A stretch of 64,000 nucleotides of DNA from Orbilia blumenaviensis. Taxonomy: Eukaryota > Ascomycota > Orbiliomycetes > Orbiliales > Orbiliaceae. The stretch spans positions 1,736,001 to 1,800,000 of the forward strand of contig JAVHNS010000011.1 in assembly GCA_036872755.1 (NCBI GenBank), given 5' to 3'. The translations under genes were made by a program, and so were the position numbers. Positions within the stretch are counted from its first letter, which is position 1; every line of letters begins with the position of its first letter. The notes beneath the pieces are model-generated. The model had not been told where the DNA came from and made no database searches. It was given only the letters and a program-made list of their open reading frames with translations. This document shows, one piece after another, positions 47,901-60,553 of this stretch.

Positions 47901-49954
47901 AAAAAAATTAATATAAATTTATATAAAATATTTAATTTATAATAATTTTTTAAATAATTTCATATTTAATTAAAAACAAATTTTTATTTTTAAGTTTATT
48001 ATAAATTTTTATAAAATAATAAATATTATAAGAAAATAATTTATTACATTTTATTTTAAAACAAATAATTAGACAAAAAAAGTTAATTAAATTTTGGAAT
48101 AATTGATAAAAAATTATTATAATTATAAATATAATAATTGGGTTGGTTTATTTCCACTTATAATATTTATATATAATAATATTTATTAAATAATAATTAA
48201 AATAATCTTATTTTTTATTAAATATAATTATTATTTACAATTTAAAAGAAATTATTTTATGAGAAATAAGGTGCTAATTATAGAGGAATATATTAAGAAA
48301 TTAAAATTATTATATTAGATTTATAAATTAAAAATAAAATAAATTTAAAATAATTAAATTAAATATAATAACTTAAAATAGAATAAAATATTAAAATATA
48401 AAATTAGGTAAAAAATTATATTTTTTAATAAAAATATAAATATTAAATAATTTTTTATAAAATTTAAAATTAAATTTTTAAATTTATATAAAATTATAAT
48501 TTATATTAAAATATATATTTATAAATTAATATTATTTAAAAAAATAAGATAATATAATATTTTTTATATATTATTTTTAAAATTATATATTATAAATAAA
48601 ATTTATTTAATATTTTTTAAATTATAATATATTAAGATAAAAAAAAAAAATAAAAAATAAAAAAAATATTAATAAAAAATAATTTTAAAAAAAATATATA
48701 TAATTATATTAAAATAAAATACTATTTAATTAAATAAAAAAATTAATTATTAATAAATATATTATAAAAATTTGAAAAATATTTATTATATATAAGAACT
48801 AAAATTAAAAATTTTAAAAAAATATTTTAAAAAATTTTAAAAAAATATTTTAAAAAATTTTATAAATTGTAATAATTTATAAAAAAATTTAAAATTATTA
48901 TTAAAATTTTAAAATTATAATAAATTAATTTAATAAAATTATTAAAAATAAAATAAATTTAAAAAAATAAAAACTTTTATAGAAAATTAAAAAAAAATTA
49001 ATAAAAATAAATATAATAATATACAAAAAATTTATTTAAAATATAATTAAATAGAACAACTTTTTTTTTTAAAAAACCCTATATTTATAAAATTTTTTAT
49101 TTTTATCTTTTTTTTTTTTTTTAATTTTTAATAAAAACCACAATAATCTATAGGTTTTTTATAATAGTAGGAAGTAGATTTTTTATTATTATTAATATTT
49201 TTATTATTTTTTCTATTATCTTTATTAATTTTATTATTTTTTTTATTCGCTATATTATTATTATTTACAAAAAAAAAAACTTTATTATTCTTATTTTTTC
49301 CATCACTATTCTTATCACTATTTTTTACAATATTATTTTTATTATTATTTTTTTTATTACTTTTAATAATTAAAATAATTTTAAAAAAATTAATTTTCTA
49401 TTAATTACAATATATTAATAAAAATTTTTATAATTAAAATAATTAAATAAATAAAATAATTTTTATAAGTTATAATAAATTAAATAATAAAATTAATAAT
49501 TATAAAATTTATATTTCTAAATTAACAAAACCAAATTACACTAAATTACTTTTTTTAATAATAAAAATAAATATTATAATTATTAAAAAAAAAATAATAA
49601 ATAAAATTTATAATTTAATATTAATTATATATAATATATAATAAAAAATTAAAATTAATATAAATTGCTTTTATAATATTAATAATATATATATTAAATT
49701 AATTAATTATTTTTTAAATAAAATAAAATAAAATAAAATAAAAAAAATTAATATATATTTTATAAAATAAAATAAAATAAAAAAAAAAAGATTATAAATT
49801 ATTAACTTAAAAATTTTAAAATATTTTAAAATTATTAATTTAAAAAAATTATTTATTAAAAAATTTTAAAATAAAAAAAAAAAAGAAAAAAAGAAAAAAA
49901 TATAAAATATAATATTATATATTAAATTTGAGTTTTTTTTAAAATTTTAAAAAT

Positions 49955-51277
49955 TACTCTTGAGACAGAGCTGGAGGTTGAACAACTAATAGACAACGGT
50001 TGGGTGGTTTGTTGCTAGTTTAGCCACTGTGAATTCACGGTCGTGATAACTGCTACGTAGCAGATTTATTAATAGTTTTGTAATAGTTACCAAACCATGA
50101 ATGAATAGTATGAAAACTATTTAAAAACTATATTAATAACTGATAGCAATTTATTAAAAAAACCATTTTTTCAATTGTTTTTTATTAGTTTGGCAGTCGT
50201 TTTACAATAATTATACAACAATTTTAATTATTAATTTTTATTAGTTTTTGCTACTATAAAATTATAGTTTTCTAACGGTTGCCGCTACGGTTCTTAAAAC
50301 GGTTTTTTATATTATTTTAATTATTTTAATTTTTTTAATTTTTTTAATTTTTTTAATTTTTTTAATTGTGAATTTTATTAGCTAGTCACGTGATCATTTT
50401 CAGTAACAAAACTCTTTTTTTATTTAATTTCAATTTAATTTAATTTTCGCATGCAAATTGGTTACGTGACACATACAAAAAATAACTTTGAAATTTATTT
50501 TTAAAATTATTCTCAATCAATTTATTACTTAACCTTCAATTTCTTTTTTAATCTATCATTATTTTATTGTCTTATAAGTTAGCTACCTTATTAACTAGCT
50601 GCCATACTAACTACTAACTTGTTAAGTACTCCACCTTACTAGCTGCTGTGTTAGCTACTAACTTGCTAAATCCTTCATTAACTAACACTTTGCTAACTAC
50701 CATGCTAACTGCCATAATAACTACCGTACTAACTGCCATACTAGCTGCCAATATGCTAAATTTTTTATTAGCTACCTTTCTAGCTGCTTTGCTAATTGCT
50801 ATCTTAGCTACCGTGCTAGCTACCATACTAGCTATTCTACTAGTTGTTCTACTAGTTGTTTTATTAGCTGTTCTATTAGTTGTTCTATTAGCTGTTCTAC
50901 TAGCTGTTTTATTAGCTGTTCTATTGGTTAGCTATTAATCTATTAAGTGATTTGCTGTAAATTTTGTGTTGTGATCGTAAATTAATAAAATTGTGCAATA
51001 ATAGTGCAACAACCGTGCAACAGCTGTGTTACAACCATACAGCAACTGTTCAACAATTGTAGCAGCAACTAATTTGATGGTTTGCCAACGGTTTATAATG
51101 GTTGTTCAACGGTATAATCTAATTGTTTAATTATTAAATGACAGTTGAAATCGGTTAGTTTACGGAAGATTAACTGTTGTATAATTGCTGAAAATTGAAA
51201 AATGGTTTGCTGGTTTTGCAATGGTTGTTTCACGGTTGCTCTGCACTATTCTTTTCTTTAAGAGTAAAATTTATATA
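49955..51277. mobile_element. GC-richer island, possible degenerate element
   Basis: A 1.3-kb island of moderate GC inside the AT block. The left edge reads AAAATTACTCTTGAGACAGAG, and the reverse complement of the right edge reads AATTTTACTCTTAAAGA, suggesting short terminal inverted repeats. Both halves are rich in CAACGGTTG/CAACAATTGT-like motifs. It contains a 9-bp TTTTTTAAT array at about 50,320-50,370 and the 12-bp minisatellite. No coding capacity is recognisable. Element status is inferred from the edges and composition only. Confidence 0.4.
50578..50940. repeat. degenerate 12-bp minisatellite
   Basis: About 30 head-to-tail variants of a 12-mer. The left part follows CTAACTGCCATA / CTAACTACCGTA and the right part TTAGCTGTTCTA / CTAGTTGTTCTA. 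Because 12 is a multiple of three, one frame stays open for 96 codons and reads as a monotonous Leu/Ala/Val/Thr string. I take this as a by-product. Confidence 0.85.
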
Positions 51278-51951
51278 ATTTATAATTATATTTTTATATT
51301 ATAAATTATAAAATATAAATTTTAAAATTATAAATTATAAAATATAATTACTAAAAATTATAATTTATAAAATATAAATTTTATAATAATATAAATTTAT
51401 AAATTAATATATAATATAATAAATTTAATTTTATATAATTAACCACTTATATTACATTAAAAATCTTTAAAATATAATATATTATAAATTATTATAAAAT
51501 AAATTTAAAATCTTTTACATAATTTTATAATATATAATTTTTTATAAAATTATAGTATATAAATAAAATTTTTAATATATATAAAATTTTATTTTAAATT
51601 TATAATTAATATATTATTTTTATTATATATTATTTTTATATATTTAAATTTAATAACTAAATTTAAAACTTTTAAAATACCTATATAAAATTATAATAAT
51701 ACAATAATATTAGTAAATTAAAATTTAAAACTAACCCTTTAAAACATTTTTTAAATTATATAAAAAAATTATAACTTTAATATAAATCATAATAATAAAA
51801 TCTTATTTAATTTTTAGTAAGTAAATTTTAAAAATTATTAAAAAAAAATAATATTAAATTTTATATTTATATAATAATATATAAAATATAATAAAATTAA
51901 TATAATAATTAGAATTATCTAATCTAAGTAATATAAATATACAATAATCTA

Positions 51952-52140
51952 TCTAAAAACCCACTTAGATAATTTTAATTTTTAAGCTAATATTAGATCA
52001 ATTTCCTTAATTTAGAAGTAATAAAAAATTACAACTTGATATTATAATATATATATTTTTTTAATATATAAAATATAAATAATAATTATATATATAACTT
52101 TTTATCTTTTAATTTATAATTATAATTAAGATCATAGTCT
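51952..52140. repeat. dispersed repeat H, copy 2
   Basis: Direct-orientation partner of 44,047-44,185, with an additional 30-bp AT insertion near 52,070-52,105. It runs into a GC-richer stretch GTCTCAACCGTTGTAACACG at about 52,138. Confidence 0.7.
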
Positions 52141-52380
52141 CAACCGTTGTAACACGCACACTCTCGCATATATAACCTTACAATGGAGTTAAGTCAAATG
52201 TATTAAATAAAGTTTACTAAATTTAGTAATATTTTCAATTAGGGTTTATATACATAATAAACCATGTGTAGGGTAATTTATAAACTAATCTACATAAAAA
52301 ATGGTTTAAACACATAAAAAATCAAAACCATTCTAACTAAAAAATCATATAAGATTTAAAAAAATTATATATAAAACTTT

Positions 52381-52574
52381 AAGAAAAAAACTAAGTTTCA
52401 TCGCGCTTTATCATATAAGGGAGATTTCGTCGTAAATTTTTCTATTATATTATTAGTTGAAAACTTGTTTATTTTTGTTGTAGTTTTATTTTAAATTAAT
52501 GATATAATAGAAAAATTTGCGATAAAACCTCCCCTGTATGATGGAGCGTGATGGAACTTGGTTTTTTTCCTGAT
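52381..52574. mobile_element. foldback (MITE-like) element A of the CATCAGG family
   Basis: A 194-bp near-palindrome. The left arm AAGAAAAAAACTAAGTTTCA, continuing TCGCGCTTTATCATATAAGG, pairs with the right arm, whose reverse complement reads AGGAAAAAAACCAAGTTCCA then TCACGCTCCATCATACAGGG. Arms of about 75 bp flank a short AT-rich spacer (about 52,463-52,497). No coding capacity. The right arm ends in CCTGATGA. Confidence 0.85.
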
Positions 52575-53369
52575 GAATAACATATTTAATTATTTTAAAT
52601 ATAATATTCTAACACTCCTACCAAATTTTATCTTATTATTATGACTTTTAAATTGAATTTTTTCTTTATTTATATAACTATAATTATATTTATTTACTAT
52701 ATTAATAAAATTGATATAATTTAAATAATAGATTTAATAAATATATTATCTTTTACTATATTTTAAATAATATTTTAAATTATAGAATGTATAAGAAAAA
52801 TATATAAAAATATATAATTTAATATAAAATAATTATAAATAATAAAAATTTGTATTAAAATCATTTTAAATATATAAATTAAAGGTAAAATATAAATAAA
52901 AAAAATTTAAATGCATAAAGTGATAAATTATTTATATATATAATATAATTAAGTTGTTATAGTAAGTAGTTATACTAGTACTATTAAATAAAAGTATTAT
53001 ATTTTATTAAAAATCTTAATTAAATTATAACGTTATTTTTGTAAGTAAAAATAACTTTAATTTAAAATATATATATAATAAATATAAATTTATTCTCATT
53101 AAGTATTTTTAATATTTAATCTTTATTAAAAATTTAATTAAAAAATTAATTAAATGTCAGAATACTACGTTCAGGGTAGCTAAGCGAGCCACCCTATATA
53201 TGACCTCTCTAACCTCTTATATGGCTTTCTAGCTAGAATGACTTTGACCCTTTATGTGCCTGAATCATTTTTATGTAATTAGTTTATGGACTATTTTGTA
53301 TATAGTTTACTTATATAAATTTTAATTAAAGATATTATTAAATTTAATAAATTTTATTTAATATACATT

Positions 53370-53562
53370 AGGAAAAAAACCAAGTTTTATTGTGCTCTAT
53401 TATATAGAAGAAATTCCATCGCAAGTTTTTTTATTATGTTATTGGTTTAAAACAAAATTATAATAAAAATAAGCAAGTTTTTAGTTAATAATATAGTAGA
53501 AAAATTTGTGATAGAATTTCCTCTGTATGATGGAGTGTGATGGATTTTGGTTTTTTTCTTGA
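53370..53562. mobile_element. foldback (MITE-like) element B of the CATCAGG family
   Basis: A second copy of element A about 1 kb away. The left arm begins AGGAAAAAAACCAAGTTTTA. The right arm contains TCTGTATGATGGAGTGTGA and ends GGTTTTTTTCTTG. It has the same arm layout and loop, with scattered transitions relative to A. Its arms are somewhat more decayed. Confidence 0.82.
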
Positions 53563-55232
53563 AGTATTTTATTTGATTTTATTAATTTTAATAAACTATA
53601 AATTTAATATAATTATAAATTAAATTAATATTTATATAATAAAAAATTCAAGTTTATTAAATAATTTGTTAATTAATTTATTTTTTATTATTTAATTATT
53701 ATTTATTTTTAAATTAATTAAGATATTTAATTTTAATAATTTTAAAAAATATTTATTTATTATTTATTACAAATGTAAATATAATATTTATATATATTTC
53801 AATAATAACAATTATTATAATTAGAAAGATTAATTTTTTAAATTTATAAATTATATTAAGTTATTTAATAATTTTTATAATATTAATTTAAAACTAATTA
53901 AAATAAAAAAAATTTAAAAATTAATTTATATAAAAATTATTATTACTAAACTAAAACTTATAAAAATAGGTTTAAAAAATAAAGTTTTTAAAAATAAACC
54001 TTTAATTTAAAATTATTTATATAAAATTAATTAATTTAAAAAAAAAATTTTGATAATAAATTTTAATTAATAAATTTAAATTTATTTTATACTATATAAT
54101 TAATAAAATATTTATTAAAATTATTTTAATGTTTAATTAAATTTAAAATATATTAGTTAAAAAAAAAATAGGAAAGAAATTTATATTATTTTAATTTATT
54201 ATATAAATAATATTTTTTAATAAATTTATATTAAATTAATAATTATATTTATTTTATAAAAAAATTTAGTAAAATTTTTTATTTTAATTAGAAACTTAAT
54301 AATTGTTTTTAATTTTTATATTAATTTTTATAAAATAAAATTATTTTTAAAAAAACTATATATAAAATAATTAAAAAAATTTAAAATATCTTAAATTAAA
54401 TTATTGAATATTATTTATAAAATAAATAATAAAATAATTAAAAATTAATATTTAATAAAATTAAAATTAATATTATTAATTATTATTAATTATATTTAAA
54501 TTTATCAGTAAAAAAATTAAAATTTAATTTTTTATTAAATATAAAAAATTATATAAAATTTTATGTTTAAAAATAAGATAATATAATTTAAATAAATTAA
54601 ATAAATAATAAAAATTAAAAAAAATAATAAAAATATAAAAAAAATAATAAAAATAAAGAAGTTAAGATAATAATAAAAATTATAATAATTATAAAAAAAA
54701 AAGTTTATCAAAATAATAAAAGAAATAATAACAAAAATAATTATAATTATAATTATAATAATTAAAATAAAATTAATAATAATATTAATTGTTATTATTA
54801 TAATTCATTTAATTATTAAATTAAAAATTATTTTGTTAAAAAGTTAATAATAAAAAGAAAAAAAAATAAAATAAATAAAATAATAAAAAAAAGAATTAAT
54901 AAAAAATAAATATAATTGTTAATATTAAAGAATTAAAAAAATTTTTTATTAAAAATCAAATCAAATCTCTATTCAATATAGAAATAATATTTAAAATTAA
55001 TTTTTAAATTTATATAAAATTTAAAATAAATATAATAATTATAATATTTAAAAAATTTTTTATAATAAATAATGAATAAATTATTAATTTTAGTATTTTT
55101 AATATTTATATATTAATTAAATTAAATTTAAAAAAGTATAAATAATTATTTAAATTTATTAAAATTAAAATAATAAATAAATAATTTATTTATATTTTTA
55201 AAATAAATATAATTATTAAATTTTAAATTATT

Positions 55233-56052
55233 CATCAGCAAAAACATAGAGACCTCTGGAAGTCATTATATGGAACGGTGGAAGCTAGTAGGGTTTTTAG
55301 AAGTTATTCTATGGAGTTCTGGAAGCGCGGTGCTTTGTGCTTGATGTTAGCAGGGATTAAATGTTATTGAGTTGGTGTGGGAGTTAATAAAATTACAAAA
55401 TAACTGTGCGCGTGGTGTTAAGCAGCTATAATGTTGAATGAGTGCTCTTGAATGTTATTTCGGCAGAATTCATGCCTTTTTTCATGTAGTGAAGGAGTTT
55501 GAATTTTGATTAGAATTTCTATAATTAGTTTTACTTTTTTTTTTGTTGTTTTTTTAGTTTTATTTACAGATTTGTAAGTTTTTTGTTTGCATGTTTAGAA
55601 ATTTGTTAACTTATAATTTTTTTCATAGAAGTTATATTGAAATGATGTTGAAACTAGTGATTTCAAATGTTTAGAGGTTTGTAATAGCTGCAGAATGTTT
55701 ATAGTAGTTGTAAAATGTTTATAATAGCTACAGAATGTGTTAATTTTATGTAAATTTATTATTATCATTATGTTGATTATATAAATATTAATGTTTTATA
55801 TATTTATAGATCAAAATTTAGAGATGATTTTGATTTTTAAAGAAATAATTTAATAATAGTTGATTAGTAATTAGATGTTTTTAATTTTTATTGAGGACGT
55901 TGAATTGTGTTGAGGTTGTTATTAGGTTGTTTTTTTTTTGTGTTAGGTTCTTTTTTTGGCTTCTTAGGCTTTTAGAAGTGCTTTTAAGTCAAGAGGTTTC
56001 CGGGTTTATCGGCTTCAGAAGCCCGGGAAGCCAACACTTTTTTTTGTTGATG
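55233..56052. mobile_element. 820-bp element C with CATC-A(G/A)CAAAAA termini
   Basis: The island begins CATCAGCAAAAACATAGAG, and its other end, read in reverse complement, begins CATCAACAAAAAAAAGTG. The interior is GC-richer near both ends (55,250-55,520 and 55,960-56,030, with TTCCGGGTTTATCGGCTTC) and AT-rich in the middle. The termini resemble elements A, B, D and E, but the inner sequence does not. No coding frame recognised. Confidence 0.55.
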
Positions 56053-56459
56053 TTAAATTATTAGATTTTTAAAATTTTTAAAAAATTATTATTTATTTAT
56101 ATTTTTGTTAAATATAATTATAAAATAAAAATTAAAGATTTAATAATAATTATTAATATTAATTTAATAATTATATTAATTAATATTTTTAATAATTATA
56201 TTAATTAATATTTTTAATAATAAATATTTATTAAATAAAAAATTTAATATAAAATTTAATATTTTTAATTTAAATTTAATATTTAATAAAAAAAATAAAT
56301 TTAAATTAAAAATTAAAATAAAATTAAACAAAAATATTAAATTTTTTATAAAATAATATAATAAATTTAATTATATTTTATATTATATTTAGTAAAAATT
56401 AATAAAAAAATTAAAATTAATTTAATTTTTAAAAAAAAAATTATTAATTTATTAAATTT

Positions 56460-56771
56460 CATCAGGAAAAAAACACATGTCCTTAATATCATCCGATAAA
56501 AGGCTCTCTATTGCGCTCCATCGCGGCCCATCGCAGCCCATCATGGCCCATTGTACAACAAACACTACATTAAAAAAATTTTTATTCTTTATATTACTAT
56601 ATTACAATTATATTGATTTTTTGTTTGTTATTGTTTGTTATTTTAATTTTTAAAAACGGCAGAAAAATGTAAATAAAAAACAAAAGTATAAATACTTTCT
56701 TTTTGTTTTGTTTTTCAAAAAAAAACTTAATTTTTTTGTCTTCACTTCTATTATTATTACAAAAAAAAAAT

Positions 56772-56807
<36 letters not shown>

Positions 56808-57350
56808 CTATAGAAAAAACAACTTTGAAAAAAAATAAAATTTTTTTTAATAATAAAAAAATAAAAAAAAAAAAGATTAAATAGAAAAATAATTTAGGCT
56901 TTTTTTTTTTTTTTTTTTTTTTTATATATATATTATTTTTATTATTTTTATTATTTTTATTATTTTTATTATTTTTATTATTTTTATTATTTTTATTATT
57001 TTTATTATTTTTATTATTGATTCAACATTAAAATAAAAATAATAAAAATAATAATATATATTATAGATTTTCCGCTATATATTAAAATTAATAAATTTAA
57101 ATAATAATTGTATTAATTAGTGTCTTTAAAAATAATTTTTTTTTTTAAATTTAATATTAAAATAAAAAACTATTACAAAAAAAAAATGTTAAAACTTCTA
57201 TTTTACAAAGCAACCTCCATCTTATGAAATAGTTTTCATTTTATAAAATGGTTTTCATCTGGAAGATAATGTTTCTTAAATTTCAAAGTGCCTTAAGTGC
57301 CTTAGGATGAGCAGGATGGAGCGCGATGGAACTGTGTTTTTTTCCTGATG
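56460..57350. mobile_element. 890-bp element D with CATCAGGAAAAAAACAC terminal inverted repeats
   Basis: The left terminus CATCAGGAAAAAAACACATG and the right terminus ACTGTGTTTTTTTCCTGATG are inverted repeats. Next to them lie ATTGCGCTCCATCGCGGCCC on the left and GATGGAGCGCGATGG on the right. The interior contains A/T homopolymers near 56,760-56,925 and a 9-bp ATTATTTTT array (about 56,931-57,018). No gene. Confidence 0.75.
56931..57018. repeat. 9-bp ATTATTTTT tandem array
   Basis: About nine to ten near-perfect copies of ATTATTTTT inside element D. Copy number may be compressed in assembly. Confidence 0.9.
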
Positions 57351-58460
57351 TTATATATAAATTAAAAAATTTTTTTTAATTATAATAATATTTAATTTAA
57401 ATATAAAATATTTTAAAAAAATTTTATAATAATTTATTAAATAAATTATTTTTAATTAAAAAAAATAAAAAATATTTTATTATTCTTATAAATAATTATT
57501 TTGAATAAAAAAAAATATAAATAATAATTTATAAAATTAATATTTATAATAATTTTAAATTATTTATTATTAAAATAAAAATAAAAAAATTAATATAGAA
57601 AATTATATAAAATTTTTGATTTTTATTTAAATAATAAAATAGAAAAGTATAATAATTAAAAATTCTTAAATCTCTTATTATGATATAAAATAAAATCTGA
57701 GTATTTTTTATTATAATATTAAAATTCCAATAATATAATTGAAAAATAAATAAATATATTAATTTTTATAATTACAATATTATTATATAAAATAAATTTA
57801 TTAATATTTTTTTAAAAAAAATTATAATTATAATTATTTACTTAAAAAATAAGTTTTTGTTGTAAAGTTTAAATAATAAAAAATTATTATATAAAATTTT
57901 ATATAAATAATTTTTTAATTTAAATTATTTTAAACCTTTTAATTGTTTTATTTAGTATTGAATACCCCCCCAAAAAATATAATAAATTTATTATATATGT
58001 TAATTTATATTTATTTATAAATTATATAAAAAACAATATTATTTTTTATAAAATTTAAAATAGAATAAGATTTTATAATAAAAAAATTTTTAATTAAGAG
58101 GAGATAATATTTTCTGGAAAAATTAATTTAATTAAATTAATACAATTATTATTTATTTAATAATTTTTATAAATTTAAAAATAGTAGAATTTTTTAATTT
58201 ATAAAAAAAAATATAAATTTAGATTTGGAATTATATTATAAAAATAATATTATATTAATATTTTTATTATTAAAATCTAATTGAAATATATTATTTAATT
58301 AGATATATTAAAATTAGTTATTATTAATATTATATTAAAATTTATTATTAAAAAAGTTATATTAAAATAAAATATTTACAATACTATATTAAAAAATATA
58401 AAATTATTTATAAATAAATTAAAAAAAGTTTAATTTTTAAAATAATTTAAAAGAATTAAA

Positions 58461-58720
58461 CATCAGGAAAAAAACATAGTTCCATTGTGCTCCATCCTAT
58501 CCTAAGGCATTTAAGGTACTTTGAAACTTAAGGAATATTATTTTTCAGATAGGGCCTATTCCATCCGATGGGGTTTGTTCTATTTGATGAAAAATTCTTT
58601 ATTGTACTGAGTGGTTTTTATCGTATTAAAAAGTTTTTATTTTAAGGATAAATTTTTATTTTATAAATAAATTTTTATTTTATAAATAAATTTTTATTTT
58701 ATAAAATATTATTCATCAAA
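58461..58720. mobile_element. left end of CATCAGG-family element E
   Basis: It begins CATCAGGAAAAAAACATAGT and continues TCCATTGTGCTCCATCCTAT, CCTAAGGCATTTAAGG and TACTTTGAAACTTAAGG. This is the inverted counterpart of the right end of element D (57,232-57,350) for at least 100 bp. A tandem AAATAAATTTTTATTTTAT unit lies at about 58,640-58,705. I do not find its matching right end, so this is a partial or decayed copy. Confidence 0.65.
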
Positions 58721-60553
58721 AAAAACTAAATACTATTTATAAAAAACCAATATAAAATTAATTTAAAAATTAATATAATAATTTTAAAAATTCAAAATAA
58801 ATTAATTTTTATTTTTAAATATCTAAAAATTTTAATTTTATTAATACACATTTTAAAAATTAAATATATATATATATATATATATATAAAACTATAACAT
58901 TATTATATCATATTATTATTATAATTATTATAAAAATTAAAAATTTAAATTTTAAATAAAAAATTTTATATTAATTTAGTAAATAAAAAAAAAACTATAT
59001 TAATATTTATTAATTTATAAAATTTTAATAAACTTTTTATTGATTTAAATTAATTTATTATTAAATTTTATAAGTTTTATATTAATCTTCTTAATGTTAG
59101 TAATATTTATTAATTTAATATTTTTTTTAATTATTAATATTAAAATATTTTTAAAATATAAATTTTTTTAAGTATTTTTAAAAATTTTTAGTTTTTGTTT
59201 AATTAATATTAATAAAAATATTATAATATTATTTTAATATGTTAATTAATAATTATTTTAAAATTTAAAAAATAATATATATTAATTTAAAATAATATTA
59301 TATTAGTTTAAATTTATAATAAATAAAAATATAATTTTTATATTAATTATTTAAAGATTTTAAAGTATATTTTAAATTTATAATATTAGTTTTTAATTAT
59401 ATTAAAATTATTTATAAAATTATTATTATTTAATAAATTACCAGATTATTAATTTTAAAATATAAATCTGAATTTTTAATTTAGTAACTAGTAGAATTAT
59501 TATAATAATACTAAATTAGAATTTAAAAAATAACTAGAAAACAAAAAAATAACAATATAAAAACTTAAAAAAAATTAATAATAAATTATATTAATTTTAA
59601 ATAAATTATAATTTATATTTTAAAATTCTTTTTTTAATAAAAACTTATATTTTTTTAACAAGTAATTAATACAATTATTTTAAATTTATTTAATATAAAA
59701 TAAAATATATTTATATTTTATAATTTTTTAAACTATATTTACAAAATAATTTTGAAAATTTAAAATATATTATTTAATTTATATAAATATTAATTTTATA
59801 AAAAAAAAAAAATATAAAATTATAAAAAATAAATATTTATTTTTAGATATTATAAATATTTTTAATATTTAAATATAAAATTTTTATAATATAAAAAATA
59901 TTAAAATATTTAATATATGTTAACAAAATATTTATTATTTTAATGTAATCTTTATAATAATATCCTATAAACAAATAAATTTTTTAATAAATTTATATAA
60001 TTTATTTAAAAAATAAATTAGAATAATATAATATTAAAAGTTTTTAATAATGTTTTATTAATTATCATTAAATTTAAAATTATTTATTAAAATTTAATAT
60101 ATGTTTATAAGTAAAAATATAATTTTTTTAAATAATAATTTATTTAATTCTTTTAATAAATATATATTTTTTTTTTAAAAAATTTAATATTATTTAAATA
60201 TGAAAATATGATAATATTAAATTAATTCCAAATAAATAATATAGATTTTAATATTAAAAATTATTATAAAAATAATAAATTAAAAATAATAAAATTTTTT
60301 ATTTTTTAATATAATTATAATAAAATTTAATATAAGTTTCAACTAATTTAAAATTTTTTTATATAAAATAAAAATATATTTTATTTAATTTATATAGATA
60401 TATATATTTTTTAGAATTAAAAAATTTTTAATTTAATAATTTTATTTTATAAAGTAAAATTTAAAATAAAAAATTATAATTAATAAATTAAAAATAATAA
60501 ATTTATTTTTTTAATTTTATGTAAAATAATTATAAAATATATAATATTTAATT

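Noticed and set aside
50648..50938. 96-codon hydrophobic Leu/Ala/Val frame in the AT block
   Set aside because: It is the translation of a 12-bp minisatellite. The periodicity explains both the open frame and the composition.
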